64,000 nt of DNA from Bacteroides intestinalis DSM 17393 (GTDB taxonomy: Bacteria; Bacteroidota; Bacteroidia; Bacteroidales; Bacteroidaceae). The translations under genes were made by a program, and so were the position numbers. How positions within the stretch are numbered: the stretch's first letter is position 1; every line of letters begins with the position of its first letter. Below the pieces are notes generated by a model. It ran no database searches. It worked only from the letters and a program-made list of their open reading frames with translations, and was not told the DNA's origin. Of the stretch, positions 1 through 9,100 are shown piece after piece. The stretch covers positions 434,001 through 498,000 of the forward strand of contig NZ_ABJL02000008.1 of assembly GCF_000172175.1 (NCBI RefSeq), written 5' to 3'.

Positions 1-808
1 TGTCAGCGTAGACGGATCGGTAAAGCAGCTTCACGGCATTCTCCACCAAGGCCTTGTCCTTTGGATGACGTACCCGTGTGGGGTATACGGTACATCCGTA
101 GTGTTCGGCAAATGCCGCAAACTCCTCGTTGATTACCGGCTCGTTACGGTCGCTGCGGGTTACCGCCGATTTGAGGTTGTCTGGTACGATCGCCATCGGA
201 ACCCCGCCGTAAAAATGAAGCGCGTTCTCACACGCCTTAATCAAGTCCTGCCTTGACTGGGACCAGACCGCCTCACAATAGGTATAGTGGCTGCACGGAA
301 GTATGGCCACGAACACTTCAACGCTGCGACATTCACCGCTTTCACTGTCAACGACTTCCAGTTTGTCACCGGCGAAGTCGATATACATCTGGTCTCCGGC
401 ATAATGCTCGACATGGCCTACGACATGTGTCACCATACGGTAACGCATGAGATAGTTGCCGAAACTGGCATGTCTGTATCCGTCAGGATGGGTCTCGCGG
501 TACTCTTCGTACAGGGTTTTCACTGTTACGCCTCGGCGGCTAAGCCGGGCAGCATACTCAGGAAGGAGTGCCTCAAGCTCAAGCTGGCGTTGTGACGGTT
601 CCCTGTTACGGCCAACACCTTCAGAGAACATTTCCTGGATGCGAGCGGAAGGCATGGCGGCCAACTCCTTTATCGGTATACCACACTCTTGAAACAGGCG
701 CACATATCTGCGCACCGTGTTGCGGGAAAGCTCAAAGCTCCTGCTTATCTGCTTTATCCCCATCCCCAATGCGTAACATTGGAGGATGTTTGCTATCTTT
801 GTTGTCAT
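1..808 (-). CDS. istA: IS21-family transposase IstA (N-terminal 269 residues, runs off left edge)
   Basis: This is the catalytic DDE transposase of an IS21 element; it normally acts with the ATPase IstB in cut-and-paste or circular transposition. The frame is open from an ATG at 808 (starts MTTKIANILQCY) to position 1. Residues 15-45 form a helix-turn-helix (QISRSFELSRNTVRRYV). The rve/DDE core is visible as D144 in MYIDFAGD, D210 in IVPDNLKSAV and E256 in HPKDKALVENAVK. No internal stop is seen, so the element may be active. All forward-strand frames here are shadows of this gene. Confidence 0.92.
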   Translation of the reverse strand, partial: MTTKIANILQCYALGMGIKQISRSFELSRNTVRRYVRLFQECGIPIKELAAMPSARIQEMFSEGVGRNREPSQRQLELEALLPEYAARLSRRGVTVKTLYEEYRETHPDGYRHASFGNYLMRYRMVTHVVGHVEHYAGDQMYIDFAGDKLEVVDSESGECRSVEVFVAILPCSHYTYCEAVWSQSRQDLIKACENALHFYGGVPMAIVPDNLKSAVTRSDRNEPVINEEFAAFAEHYGCTVYPTRVRHPKDKALVENAVKLLYRSVYAD

Positions 809-862
809 AGTAGAAATGATTTTATCCCACCGGTCAAGACGGGAATCAAATCTACGAAAAAT

Positions 863-889
863 CCCCTGCCGGGCATTGCTAAGCAGGGG
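863..889 (-). terminator. Hairpin inside the IS upstream of istA
   Basis: A 7-bp stem (CCCCTGC at 863-869, GCAGGGG at 883-889) is flanked by A/T runs. It lies between the IS terminal repeats and istA. It may block read-through transcription from the interrupted host gene into the transposase, a common design in insertion sequences. The function is inferred. Confidence 0.4.
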
Positions 890-924
890 TATTTTTATAT
901 TGGAATCAAGGGGGTAGGATTATT

Positions 925-1434
925 TTAGCACAAGGGGGCAGAATCGCTTGGTTTTAGGGGGCAGCTTACACTGGATTTTCCACCTAATAAAGATACTAAA
1001 GAATTAATATTTGTTTCTTTAGTAGAATATGTTGATTTTATATTAGCAGCTATAATATCTATTTCGTTTTGAACTTCATCTATTCTTAGTGAACTAGAAT
1101 ATTCACAATCCCTAAATCCTTGTATATCAAAAATACGACTTGTTAAATCATCCTTAATTAAACAAACAGGTAAGTTAAAAGCCTGCCTTATGCCTAATTC
1201 ATATAACACATTTGGATTTTTAGAACTCAAATCACAGATACACATTTCAGCACTCAAAAGATGCTGAACTATATCTAATACTATAAAATTAGTCTCCTGA
1301 ATTTCATCTGCTCTTGTTGCTTCAAATCCTGCCTTTTCAATTGCAGGTCTAAGAAGATGCAGATAAACTCTATTAAAATGTCCACTTGGATAATCGTCTG
1401 TATCAGATATAGGCATTATAACAAAACACTTCAT
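925..1434 (-). pseudogene. TIR/nucleoside-2-deoxyribosyltransferase-like protein, 3' end cut off by IS21
   Basis: The frame encodes 169 residues, but only about 155 are native; the last 14 (VSCPLKPSDSAPLC) are read from the IS terminal repeats before a chance stop. The N-terminus is a Rossmann-like domain starting MKCFVIMPISD, with DxSSxNPNVxYELGxR at residues 68-83 and a conserved Glu at 79. This signature is shared by nucleoside 2-deoxyribosyltransferases and TIR-like sensors or effectors that often form the N-terminal half of larger defence proteins. The lost C-terminal part should lie left of the IS, outside the window. It has its own -7 box (1451-1458) and lies just downstream of the integrase gene as cargo of the integrated element. 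The sequence is AT-rich compared with the core genes. A defence role is inferred. Confidence 0.7.
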
Positions 1435-1450
1435 ATTATTTCTTTTGAGA

Positions 1451-1458
1451 CAAAGTTA
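1451..1458 (-). promoter_or_regulatory. -7 box for the TIR/NDT-like gene
   Basis: TAACTTTG on the minus strand fits the Bacteroides TAnnTTTG consensus. It lies 16 bp upstream of the ATG at 1434, overlapping the 3' side of the integrase gene. No clear -33 TTTG is seen. Confidence 0.5.
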
Positions 1459-1469
1459 ATAATTAAAAA

Positions 1470-2699
1470 CTATTTTCCTATAAAATTTCTCTCTACATTT
1501 GCCATATCACGCATAATAGAACTATCCAAAACTTTTGCATAATGCTGTGTCATTCTGATATTGGAATGTCCCAAGATTTTAGACACATTTTCCATTGATA
1601 CATCATTGGCAAGAAAAACAACAGTAGCCGCCGTATGTCTTGCAACATGCGTGGTCAGCCGTTTGGCTATGCCGCATACATCAGCAATTTCTTTTAAATA
1701 GGCGTTCATGCGCTGATTACTGATTACAGGCAAAAGTACTCCTTTTTTTATGCACTCTGCATTATCTTCATATTTTCTCAATATCCTTTGAGGAATAGAT
1801 AAGACGGGAACATTACACATCTGATTAGTTTTCTGTCGTGCCTTGCGTATCCACAAAGCACCGTTATTGTCTTTTATCAGGTGTTCACGGCTTAATTGCT
1901 GCACATCCACGAAAGCGAGCGCGGTAAAACAACAAAAGACAAAAACATCTCTTACCTGCTCCAATCGTTTGATAGTAAATTCTTTGTTCATCAAAATATC
2001 CAGTTCTTCACGTGAAAGAAACTCTACATTTACTTCATCCTGCTTGAAGTGGATGCCGTAAAACGGGTCTTTCTTTATCCAATCGTTAGCTAAAGCAATG
2101 CGGATAACCTTTTTCAAGTTCTTCAAATGTTTCAATGCGGAGTTATTTTGGCAATGCTTGTCCGTTTTCAGCCAAAAATCAAAGTCACGGATAAACTGTC
2201 CATCCAGTTCTGCCAACATTATATCATCACGGTGGTAATTACTGCGAATATATTCTTTCAGGCGGTTTATGGAAGTATCAAACTTGGTAACTGTGCTTTC
2301 CGTATATTCTTTGCCAATCAGGGCACGACATTTTTCGTTATGCTCTGCATACACTTCCAGCAAGCTGCGCTGTACCTTATCCCGTCCGTAGAAACAATCC
2401 TTTATTATATCGGCTGTTATCGGTTTGTTGTCTATTTCCAGTTCACGGTGTATCTGCAATACTTTGGCACGAACCGTATTGATATAGTGGTTTAATTCTG
2501 CGGCTACACGGTCTTTTCCTTTGGAACATTCCTTTTTCTGATTCCATAAATCGATGGGAATGCTCCGTTTAATCATAACTTCGGCTACTCGCTTGTTTAC
2601 GGTGATGCGCATACAGATAGGAGCTTCACCGTTTTTCAGAAGTTTCGCTTTCTTGATGATGAACAATACGCTTAGTGTGTTTCTTTTCACTGCTCCCAT
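1470..2699 (-). CDS. Tyrosine recombinase / site-specific integrase
   Basis: This 409-residue integrase is of the Bacteroides conjugative/mobilizable-element type. It has an N-terminal arm-binding domain (about 1-95), a SAM-like core-binding domain (about 105-205) and a catalytic domain (about 225-400). Catalytic residues visible are a Lys near 287-290, H351-x-x-R354, H378 in GHSN and nucleophile Y387 in QHYAKV. The first catalytic Arg is replaced by Ala (A262 in FTALAFVDV); loss of this Arg is known in the CTnDOT integrase IntDOT. The gene sits about 240 bp from the 3' end of tRNA-Asp, the usual layout when a tRNA 3' end is the attachment site. The start is ATG at 2699, preceded by a -7 box. 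Confidence 0.93.
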   Translation of the reverse strand: MGAVKRNTLSVLFIIKKAKLLKNGEAPICMRITVNKRVAEVMIKRSIPIDLWNQKKECSKGKDRVAAELNHYINTVRAKVLQIHRELEIDNKPITADIIKDCFYGRDKVQRSLLEVYAEHNEKCRALIGKEYTESTVTKFDTSINRLKEYIRSNYHRDDIMLAELDGQFIRDFDFWLKTDKHCQNNSALKHLKNLKKVIRIALANDWIKKDPFYGIHFKQDEVNVEFLSREELDILMNKEFTIKRLEQVRDVFVFCCFTALAFVDVQQLSREHLIKDNNGALWIRKARQKTNQMCNVPVLSIPQRILRKYEDNAECIKKGVLLPVISNQRMNAYLKEIADVCGIAKRLTTHVARHTAATVVFLANDVSMENVSKILGHSNIRMTQHYAKVLDSSIMRDMANVERNFIGK

Positions 2700-2722
2700 A
2701 ATTCTTTGTTTTTTAAGTGGTA

Positions 2723-2730
2723 CAAAATTA
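2723..2730 (-). promoter_or_regulatory. -7 box for the integrase gene
   Basis: TAATTTTG on the minus strand, 23 bp upstream of the ATG, fits TAnnTTTG. Confidence 0.5.
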
Positions 2731-2886
2731 GTTTGCTACACTCAAAAACCAGCTACGCAAAAAGCTGACAATCAAAGACAAATGCGTCAATTCGTGGGAG
2801 CAAAAACAGCTTTCAAAAAGTCCCACGAATAAGCCACGTGAGAACTGCTTAAAACCACTATTTTTTGCCGAAGCGGAGAAAAAGAA

Positions 2887-2918
2887 AAAGCTCTGAAATC
2901 CTTGAATTTCAGAGCTTT
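2887..2918 (-). terminator. Rho-independent terminator of tRNA-Asp
   Basis: A perfect 13-bp stem (2887-2899 with 2906-2918) has a 6-nt loop and is followed on the minus strand by a T-rich run. It lies 24 bp past the tRNA 3' end. If the attachment site is within the tRNA, this terminator was brought in by the element. Confidence 0.8.
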
Positions 2919-2942
2919 GCTTTAATTTGCTATTTACTTTCG

Positions 2943-3016
2943 CGGTGCGTACGGGACTCGAACCCGTGACCCCATGCGTGACAGGCATGTATTCTAACCA
3001 ACTGAACTAACGCACC
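2943..3016 (-). tRNA. tRNA-Asp (GTC)
   Basis: A 74-nt cloverleaf has acceptor arm GGTGCGT/ACGCACC, anticodon loop CTGTCAC with anticodon GTC, T-loop TTCGAGT and discriminator G. CCA is not encoded. It is the probable integration target of the element to its left. Confidence 0.95.
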
Positions 3017-3057
3017 ATAATTTCATTTTTAATTGCTATCTCTCTCGATTGCGGTTG

Positions 3058-3065
3058 CAAAGGTA
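3058..3065 (-). promoter_or_regulatory. -7 box for tRNA-Asp
   Basis: TACCTTTG on the minus strand, with ATTG at the -33 position after a 19-bp spacer. It lies 41 bp upstream of the tRNA 5' end. Confidence 0.7.
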
Positions 3066-3148
3066 GGCATTTCTTTGAAACCTGCAATAGCTTGAAAGAA
3101 ATATTTTTCATCTTTTTTAAACTAAGCTTGATTATAAGATATTTATAT

Positions 3149-3156
3149 TACCTTTG
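3149..3156 (+). promoter_or_regulatory. -7 box for the aminotransferase gene
   Basis: TACCTTTG matches TAnnTTTG exactly; CTTG at 3127-3130 could serve as the -33 element (18-bp spacer). It lies 56 bp upstream of the ATG. Confidence 0.6.
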
Positions 3157-3189
3157 TCTGACGAAAAAAAAATCGAATAACAAATCAAA

Positions 3190-3216
3190 ATGAACCAAAA
3201 GCGAGAAAAATCATGA
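3190..3216 (+). other. Possible 8-codon upstream ORF overlapping the aminotransferase start
   Basis: An ATG at 3190 opens MNQKREKS and stops at TGA 3214-3216, overlapping the next gene's ATG at 3213 as ATGA. It lies between the promoter and the main start. Translational coupling is possible, but so is chance. Confidence 0.3.
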
Positions 3217-4529
3217 GAAATACTCCTATTGAACGTAAGTTGATAGACGAAACCATCGAAGCATTTCAAATTGCCGACTTTGGAAAGGCTACTATCCGCG
3301 AAGTAAAAGCAATTGCTGCCAAAGCAGAAGTTGAGTCAGGTATAGAATTCATAAAAATGGAAATGGGTGTACCAGGTCTGCCTCCTTCGGCAGTAGGTGT
3401 AAAAGCTGAAATTGAAGCATTACAAAGAGGAATTGCCAGTCTCTACCCCGACATCAACGGATTATCTGCCCTGAAAGAAGAAGCTTCACGTTTTATCAAA
3501 GCTTTCATTAATGTAGATTTAAAGCCCGAAGGGTGTGTACCAGTGACCGGTTCTATGCAAGGCACTTTCGCCTCATTCCTCACTTGCAGTCAATGTGATG
3601 AAAAGAAAGATACGATATTGTTTATCGACCCGGGATTTCCTGTGCAAAAACAACAGTTGGTGGTCATGGGACAAAAGTTTGAAACCTTTGATGTATATGA
3701 CTTCCGTGGTGACAAACTAAAAGAAAAGCTGGAAAGTTATCTTGAGAAAGGCAATATTTTTGCTATTGTTTACTCAAACCCTAACAATCCCAGTTGGATA
3801 TGTTTAAAGGAAGAAGAACTGCATATTATCGGAGAACTTGCCACGAAGTATGATGTAATTGTCCTGGAAGATCTGGCTTACTTTGCAATGGACTTCCGCC
3901 AGGATTTGAGCAAACCATTCCAACCACCTTACCAACCATCAGTGGCACATTATACAGACAATTATGTATTGCTTATTTCCGGCTCTAAAGCATTCAGTTA
4001 TGCCGGACAACGCATCGGGGTAAGCTGCATCTCAAACAAATTGTACCATCGCTCCTACCCTGGACTCACCAAACGATACGGAGGTGGCACATTTGGTACA
4101 GTATTCATTCATCGGGTACTTTATGCTCTTTCTTCAGGTACCAGCCACTCTGCACAATACGCACTTGCTGCCATGTTGAAAGCTGCTAACGAAGGGCAAT
4201 ACAACTTCCTTGATGAGGTAAAGATATATGGTGAACGTGCACACAAATTAAAAGAAATTTTCCTTCGTCATGGTTTCCATTTGGTATATGACAATGATTT
4301 GGGTAATCCAGTTGCCGATGGTTTCTACTTTACCATTGGCTATCCGGGTATGACCAGTGGGGAACTTGCTAAAGAATTGATGTATTATGGTGTCAGTGCC
4401 ATATCACTGATTACAACAGGTAGCCACCAGGAAGGTTTACGCGCTTGTACTTCTTTCATTCAGGATCATCAATACGCGCAATTAGAAGAACGGATGGCCA
4501 TCTTTGCAGAAAACCATCCGGTGAAATAA
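3213..4529 (+). CDS. PLP-dependent class I/II aminotransferase
   Basis: A fold-type I aminotransferase of 438 residues. PLP-site features are visible: SNPNNP (about residues 188-193), DLAYF with the Asp that contacts the pyridine nitrogen (about 220), and the Schiff-base Lys in LISGSKAFSYAGQRIG (about 260). It has an N-terminal extension of about 45 residues before the usual core. The amino-acid substrate cannot be told from sequence. It is monocistronic, with its own promoter, and convergent with the SusD gene. Confidence 0.88.
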   Translation: MRNTPIERKLIDETIEAFQIADFGKATIREVKAIAAKAEVESGIEFIKMEMGVPGLPPSAVGVKAEIEALQRGIASLYPDINGLSALKEEASRFIKAFINVDLKPEGCVPVTGSMQGTFASFLTCSQCDEKKDTILFIDPGFPVQKQQLVVMGQKFETFDVYDFRGDKLKEKLESYLEKGNIFAIVYSNPNNPSWICLKEEELHIIGELATKYDVIVLEDLAYFAMDFRQDLSKPFQPPYQPSVAHYTDNYVLLISGSKAFSYAGQRIGVSCISNKLYHRSYPGLTKRYGGGTFGTVFIHRVLYALSSGTSHSAQYALAAMLKAANEGQYNFLDEVKIYGERAHKLKEIFLRHGFHLVYDNDLGNPVADGFYFTIGYPGMTSGELAKELMYYGVSAISLITTGSHQEGLRACTSFIQDHQYAQLEERMAIFAENHPVK

Positions 4530-4548
4530 GTAAATAGAAAAAATAAAT

Positions 4549-6129
4549 TTACCAGTTAGTGCCGGTATCCCACCACAAACGAGTACCGGCATTATCATCC
4601 CCACCCAAAGCATTGACTAATGCACGATACTGCTCTGGATTCTCCGTTTGTAAGCCTCCGGGAAAATTTAACCGGCGTATCATGATTTCCGTATCGACGC
4701 AACCGTCCTTACTGTGGTTGAAGCGTACGGGAAAAAGACGTGGGTATCCTGTTCTACGCTGTTCCGCCCAAGCTTCACATCCTTCTGGAAACATCGCCAA
4801 CCACTTTTGAGTAATAATCTTTTCTAATTTTGTATCCCGGTCAGCTGTTTCAATCCACTTTGGAGACACTGTACAACGTGCCTTTATATTATTTTCAGTA
4901 TCATATGTATCCACAAAATCAGCAGCCAATTTATCACTATTCAAATAATCTGCCGTTTGCGATATACCATGTTGACGCAAAGATGCAGTAACCCCTCTCT
5001 CGTAACAGGTACCGGCATTTTCACTTGTCCAGTCCCGTAAAGCAGCTTCTGCTCGCAAGAACCAAACCTCAGCTGCAGTCATAAGAATAGCATCTGTCTT
5101 TTGAGTGGTTTGCAATTTAGATAAACCAAGGTAAGAGGTATGAGAGAAACAGGTCCCCTGCCGGATACCACGATATTGTCCCGTATATGCCTTATCCTGA
5201 CAAGTAGCAAAATAAACAGCTTTCCGGGGATCTTCGTAACCGTTCATAATAGATTCCATAGGAGCACTCATATAAGTCTCATTCCACACCAGATTAAGTT
5301 CACCCAGCGGATTGGTATATCCACTTTGAGTTGAGACAGCTACCAGTTCATTTTCTGCTTCCAACACTCCATATTCATTATTAAATGCTTTGAGGAACTC
5401 TGAACGTGATTTTTCCTTATCCGCCAATGCAATACGCATGGCAAGTCTCATTCTCAATGAATTGGCAAACTTAATCCACGAAGTATATTTACCATCCATC
5501 AATATATCAAAACGGGAGAACTCAGCAGCTTCCGGATTCGACTCAACATAATCGGTAAGAACTGTCACAGCCGTATCTAACTCACAAAAGAATTCTTTGT
5601 ATACAGCTTCCTGTGTATCGGGAGCATATTCTGCATCAGGATCGGCAAAGTGTGTATACACAATAGAACCATAATAATCCGTAACGCGATGCATCACTTC
5701 AACTTTCAGAATCTTTGTTATTCCGAAAAAGCCGGAATGCTTGTCACGAGTTGCATTTTCCGACTGGTATATCTGCGGAAAAATATACGAATAAGTATGT
5801 CCCCACATAGCACTATTCCAACCATCCTGCAAATTATAGTCCGAATTATGACTTCCTCCATTCAGCGGTTTACCATCATGCATATATCCACTGAACATAT
5901 CGGCATTCAGATTCTGTGTCAACTGAAAAGGCCAGTTCTTACCTTTTCCATAATCATAATTAAAGTAAATACCTTGCTGGATAATGCCTAAACGAATACC
6001 ATGTTCATTGTAATCAATCTGCAAATCTTCATCCGTTACTCCGGACAAATCCGTATTGATGTCTTTAAAGTCACCTGTACACGAAGCTAATAATAGCAGT
6101 CCCCCGAATATCCAACTATATCTTTTCAT
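4549..6129 (-). CDS. SusD-like outer-membrane nutrient-binding lipoprotein
   Basis: The surface lipoprotein partner of the SusC-like porin upstream; it binds the nutrient over the porin mouth. From the ATG at 6129 the product has 526 residues, a short signal and lipobox (MKRYSWIFGGLLLLASC), supported by GGAG 9 nt upstream. An ATG at 6150 overlapping the SusC stop would add seven residues before the signal. Features such as the N-terminal FKDINTD, NLNADMFSGYM and a tail ending LWWDTGTNW fit the SusD-like_2 branch, common on systems for peptides or unknown substrates. No glycoside hydrolase, sulfatase or sigma/anti-sigma gene is nearby, so the substrate is unknown. Confidence 0.9.
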   Translation of the reverse strand: MKRYSWIFGGLLLLASCTGDFKDINTDLSGVTDEDLQIDYNEHGIRLGIIQQGIYFNYDYGKGKNWPFQLTQNLNADMFSGYMHDGKPLNGGSHNSDYNLQDGWNSAMWGHTYSYIFPQIYQSENATRDKHSGFFGITKILKVEVMHRVTDYYGSIVYTHFADPDAEYAPDTQEAVYKEFFCELDTAVTVLTDYVESNPEAAEFSRFDILMDGKYTSWIKFANSLRMRLAMRIALADKEKSRSEFLKAFNNEYGVLEAENELVAVSTQSGYTNPLGELNLVWNETYMSAPMESIMNGYEDPRKAVYFATCQDKAYTGQYRGIRQGTCFSHTSYLGLSKLQTTQKTDAILMTAAEVWFLRAEAALRDWTSENAGTCYERGVTASLRQHGISQTADYLNSDKLAADFVDTYDTENNIKARCTVSPKWIETADRDTKLEKIITQKWLAMFPEGCEAWAEQRRTGYPRLFPVRFNHSKDGCVDTEIMIRRLNFPGGLQTENPEQYRALVNALGGDDNAGTRLWWDTGTNW

Positions 6130-6149
6130 TCCACTTTTCTCCTCATCCA

Positions 6150-9100
6150 TTAAAATTCACACTTCAATGAAAAGCCCCAACTACGCGTCGTAGGCATTCC
6201 ATACACATCAATACCTTGATTGTCATTGCCGGTAGACAATACCAAATCAGGATCAAAAGGAGCCTTCTTATAAAAGAAGAACAAATTACGGGCTATAAAT
6301 GACAGTTGTACTTTCTTCAAAACCTTAGATTTCTCCATCCAGGAGGCAGGTAACTGATATGACAACGAAAGTTCTCTCAACCGGATATTTGTAGCGTCAT
6401 ACATATAGTATTCCGTTGTTCCCGCACGTCCACCAACTATCTTATAAAATCCCTTTACATTATCTATCCGATGTCCTTCGAGCATTACATAGCCTTCATC
6501 GCGAGCTTGCGCTGTAACTTCCGATACACCATACAAGTCCATATCTGCCTGCGTTTGTGAAAGTACTTTCCCTCCATAACGGCAATCTACCAGGAAATAA
6601 AGCGAGATGTCTTTATAAGAAAGTGTATGATTCCATCCCATCTGGAACTTCGGATTAGAGTTACCTACCTTTACCGTGTTCCCATCACCTTCTATTTTAG
6701 GTAATCCGGCATTACTTCCTTCCGTCTCATACACAATATTACCTGAAGCATCCCGAACAAAAGCTTTTCCATAAATATCACCGATAGAACCACCTTTCAC
6801 CAACTTCATGGCATAACTGGAAGAGAAGCTGGTAGGTCCATAAACAAACTCTTTCAATTCTTCATGCAAAGCGACAATCTTATTCTTATTAGTTGCAAAA
6901 TTAAGAGTGGTACTCCACATGAAATCTTTCGTCAACACTGGTGTTGCATCCAATGCTATTTCCCAGCCACGGTTCAGAATATTACCAGCATTGACATACC
7001 GATAAGCATACTTATCACCCGCCAATGTAGGTAATTTAAAGAATTGGTTACGAGTATTCGTTTTATAAAAAGTAAGATTAAAACCAATGCGACTATTCAA
7101 AAAACGCGCCTCAGCACCAGCCTCCCACGAATAATTCATTTCCGGTTCCATCTCTTTAAAAGGAGCTGCATCATTTGCCAAATACTCACCACCGGCAGTT
7201 ATATGAGACAGAGGATATGTCATGAATGGAGGAATATCATTGCCTACCATACTATAAGCTCCACGTACCTTAGCGTATGACACCCATTCCGGCAATGTAA
7301 ACAAGCGACTCAAGATCAGCGATGTTCCGATAGAAGGATAAAGATATCCCCGTTTCTCATGTTTGGTATGTGAAAGAGTGGATGCCCAGTCATTACGGGC
7401 AGTCAAATCAATATAAGCGCTTTCTTTGTATCCCACCTGGACAGTGGCAAACAAGGATTGTAGCTGGCGACGGGCATCTATCTTCTGATCAAGGGCAGCC
7501 GAACCATTCATTATGATATTTGCCAGATTGAAAACATTGGCATAATATAATGAAGCAGTCTTAGAGTCATAACGAGTAGAATTGGTGGTTTTGTCATTGA
7601 GACTCGTACCCAGCGCGCCGTTCACAGAGAAGTCACCCCATTGCTTCTTCATCATAAGCATCAGATCACCATAAAACTGGATATCCTGATAGTCCATTTC
7701 TATGTAACGTCCGTTCGTACCTGCTAAAGCCGGAGCTGTGGAAGCATAGAATTTCTGACGAAGTTTGTCATTAATACAATCAACATTACCACGAGTCTGT
7801 ACTGTCAACCAATCATTTACTTTGAAACTTGCCGATAAGGATACTATAGCATGCAAGCGTACTTCTTTACTTTGTATACGATTCACAATCCAATAAGGAT
7901 TTTGTTCAAAGTCATCATAAGAAGTATGCCAGTTTTGTATATTCAAATTTCTACTCTCATCATATACTTCGAAATTATCCTTGTAATAGGTCAGATCCTC
8001 TCCACGAGGAAAGCGATAAAGACCGACTAACGGATTCATATAAAATCCGCCCACCGTCGGTTTATTCTTAGTAACTTGCCGCATCAGGTTTACACTACCA
8101 TCTAACCTCAGACGATCGTTAAACAAAGTAGAAGTTTCTCTGAAAGTAAGATTATGTTTCGACAAACGGTTTTTATCAATAATTCCTTTACCGGTAGTAT
8201 TGGCATACGAGAAGTAGTTTTGCAATTTTTCGTTACCATGACTCAAGGATACAGAAGTAATAGAAGCCATTCCCGTAGAAAAGAAATCTTTCAGATTATC
8301 ATTTTTTGGCAAATTTTGTCGCTCACCCCAACTATCTATAATTTCACTGACTCCATAACGGTTTTGCATCTCAGGCAAAGAAACAGCTTTATCAAACATA
8401 AGACTGGTAGAGAATGAAATACTACGCTGTCCCTGTGATTTACCTTTCTTGGTTGTAATCAAAATCACACCATTACCTGCCTGGCTTCCATAGAGTGCAG
8501 CAGCAGGAGCGCCCTTCAGGATACTTATACTTTCAATATCTTCTGAATTTAAATTTGAAATGCCATCACCACCATCGCGATTTCCTGCATTAGCTGTCCC
8601 TCCTATGGCACTGAAAGCTTGTTCCGAACTTGAATTCAGCATAGGAACACCGTCAATTACATAAAGAGGTTGATTTTCACCAGCCACCGAACGGATTCCA
8701 CGAATACTTACCTTCGCAGAAGCCCCCAAACCTGATGAGACCTGATTTATTTGTACACCCGCAGCTTTACCTGTCAACGATGTTATCAAATTCGGCATTT
8801 TAACCCTCGTCAGTTCTTCATTCTTTATCTGACTCATGGCATAAGAAAGAGAGTGTTCTTTCTTCTCAATACCCAATGCAGTCACAACTATTTTATCCAG
8901 TTCCACAGCATCCTCTACCATTGTTATATTCAGGAAAGTCTTTCCACCCACACTTATCTCCTGCGTTTTATATCCCATAAAAGAAAATCGCAACATAGCA
9001 TTGTCTGCAACAGTCAATTTAAACTTCCCCTCCATATCAGTAACCGTACCGTTTGAAGTACCTATTTCTAACACTGTAGCACCCGCCAAGGGCACACCAT

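Larger units (their letters stand above)
1..970 (-). mobile_element. IS21-family insertion sequence, end containing the start of istA (partial)
   Basis: The outer end lies at about position 970, where the minus strand begins TGTAAGCTGCCCCCTA. Three copies of a short AGGGGG(C/T)AG motif sit at 909-917, 933-941 and 956-964 with 23-24 bp spacing, matching the multiple terminal repeats of IS21 elements. The transposase starts inside at 808 and reads off the left edge; istB and the other terminal repeat must lie outside the window. The element interrupts the gene at 925-1434. The target-site duplication cannot be checked because only one end is present. Confidence 0.85.
1..2965. mobile_element. 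Right end of a putative integrative element inserted at tRNA-Asp
   Basis: The tyrosine recombinase, AT-rich cargo and an IS lie directly 3' of tRNA-Asp(GTC), while ordinary core genes begin on its other side. The attachment core is expected within the tRNA 3' segment (about 2943-2965). The left boundary and matching att copy are outside the window, so size and class (ICE, IME or prophage remnant) cannot be stated. No conjugation or replication gene is visible here. Confidence 0.5.

Noticed and set aside
65..928. Several forward-strand ORFs of 63-102 codons
   Set aside because: They are shadows of the minus-strand IS21 transposase, whose frame has the DDE motifs and is open over the full stretch.
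2728..2988. Minus-strand ORF of 86 codons over the tRNA-Asp region
   Set aside because: It overlaps the tRNA and terminator and has no recognisable domain; the tRNA structure explains the sequence.
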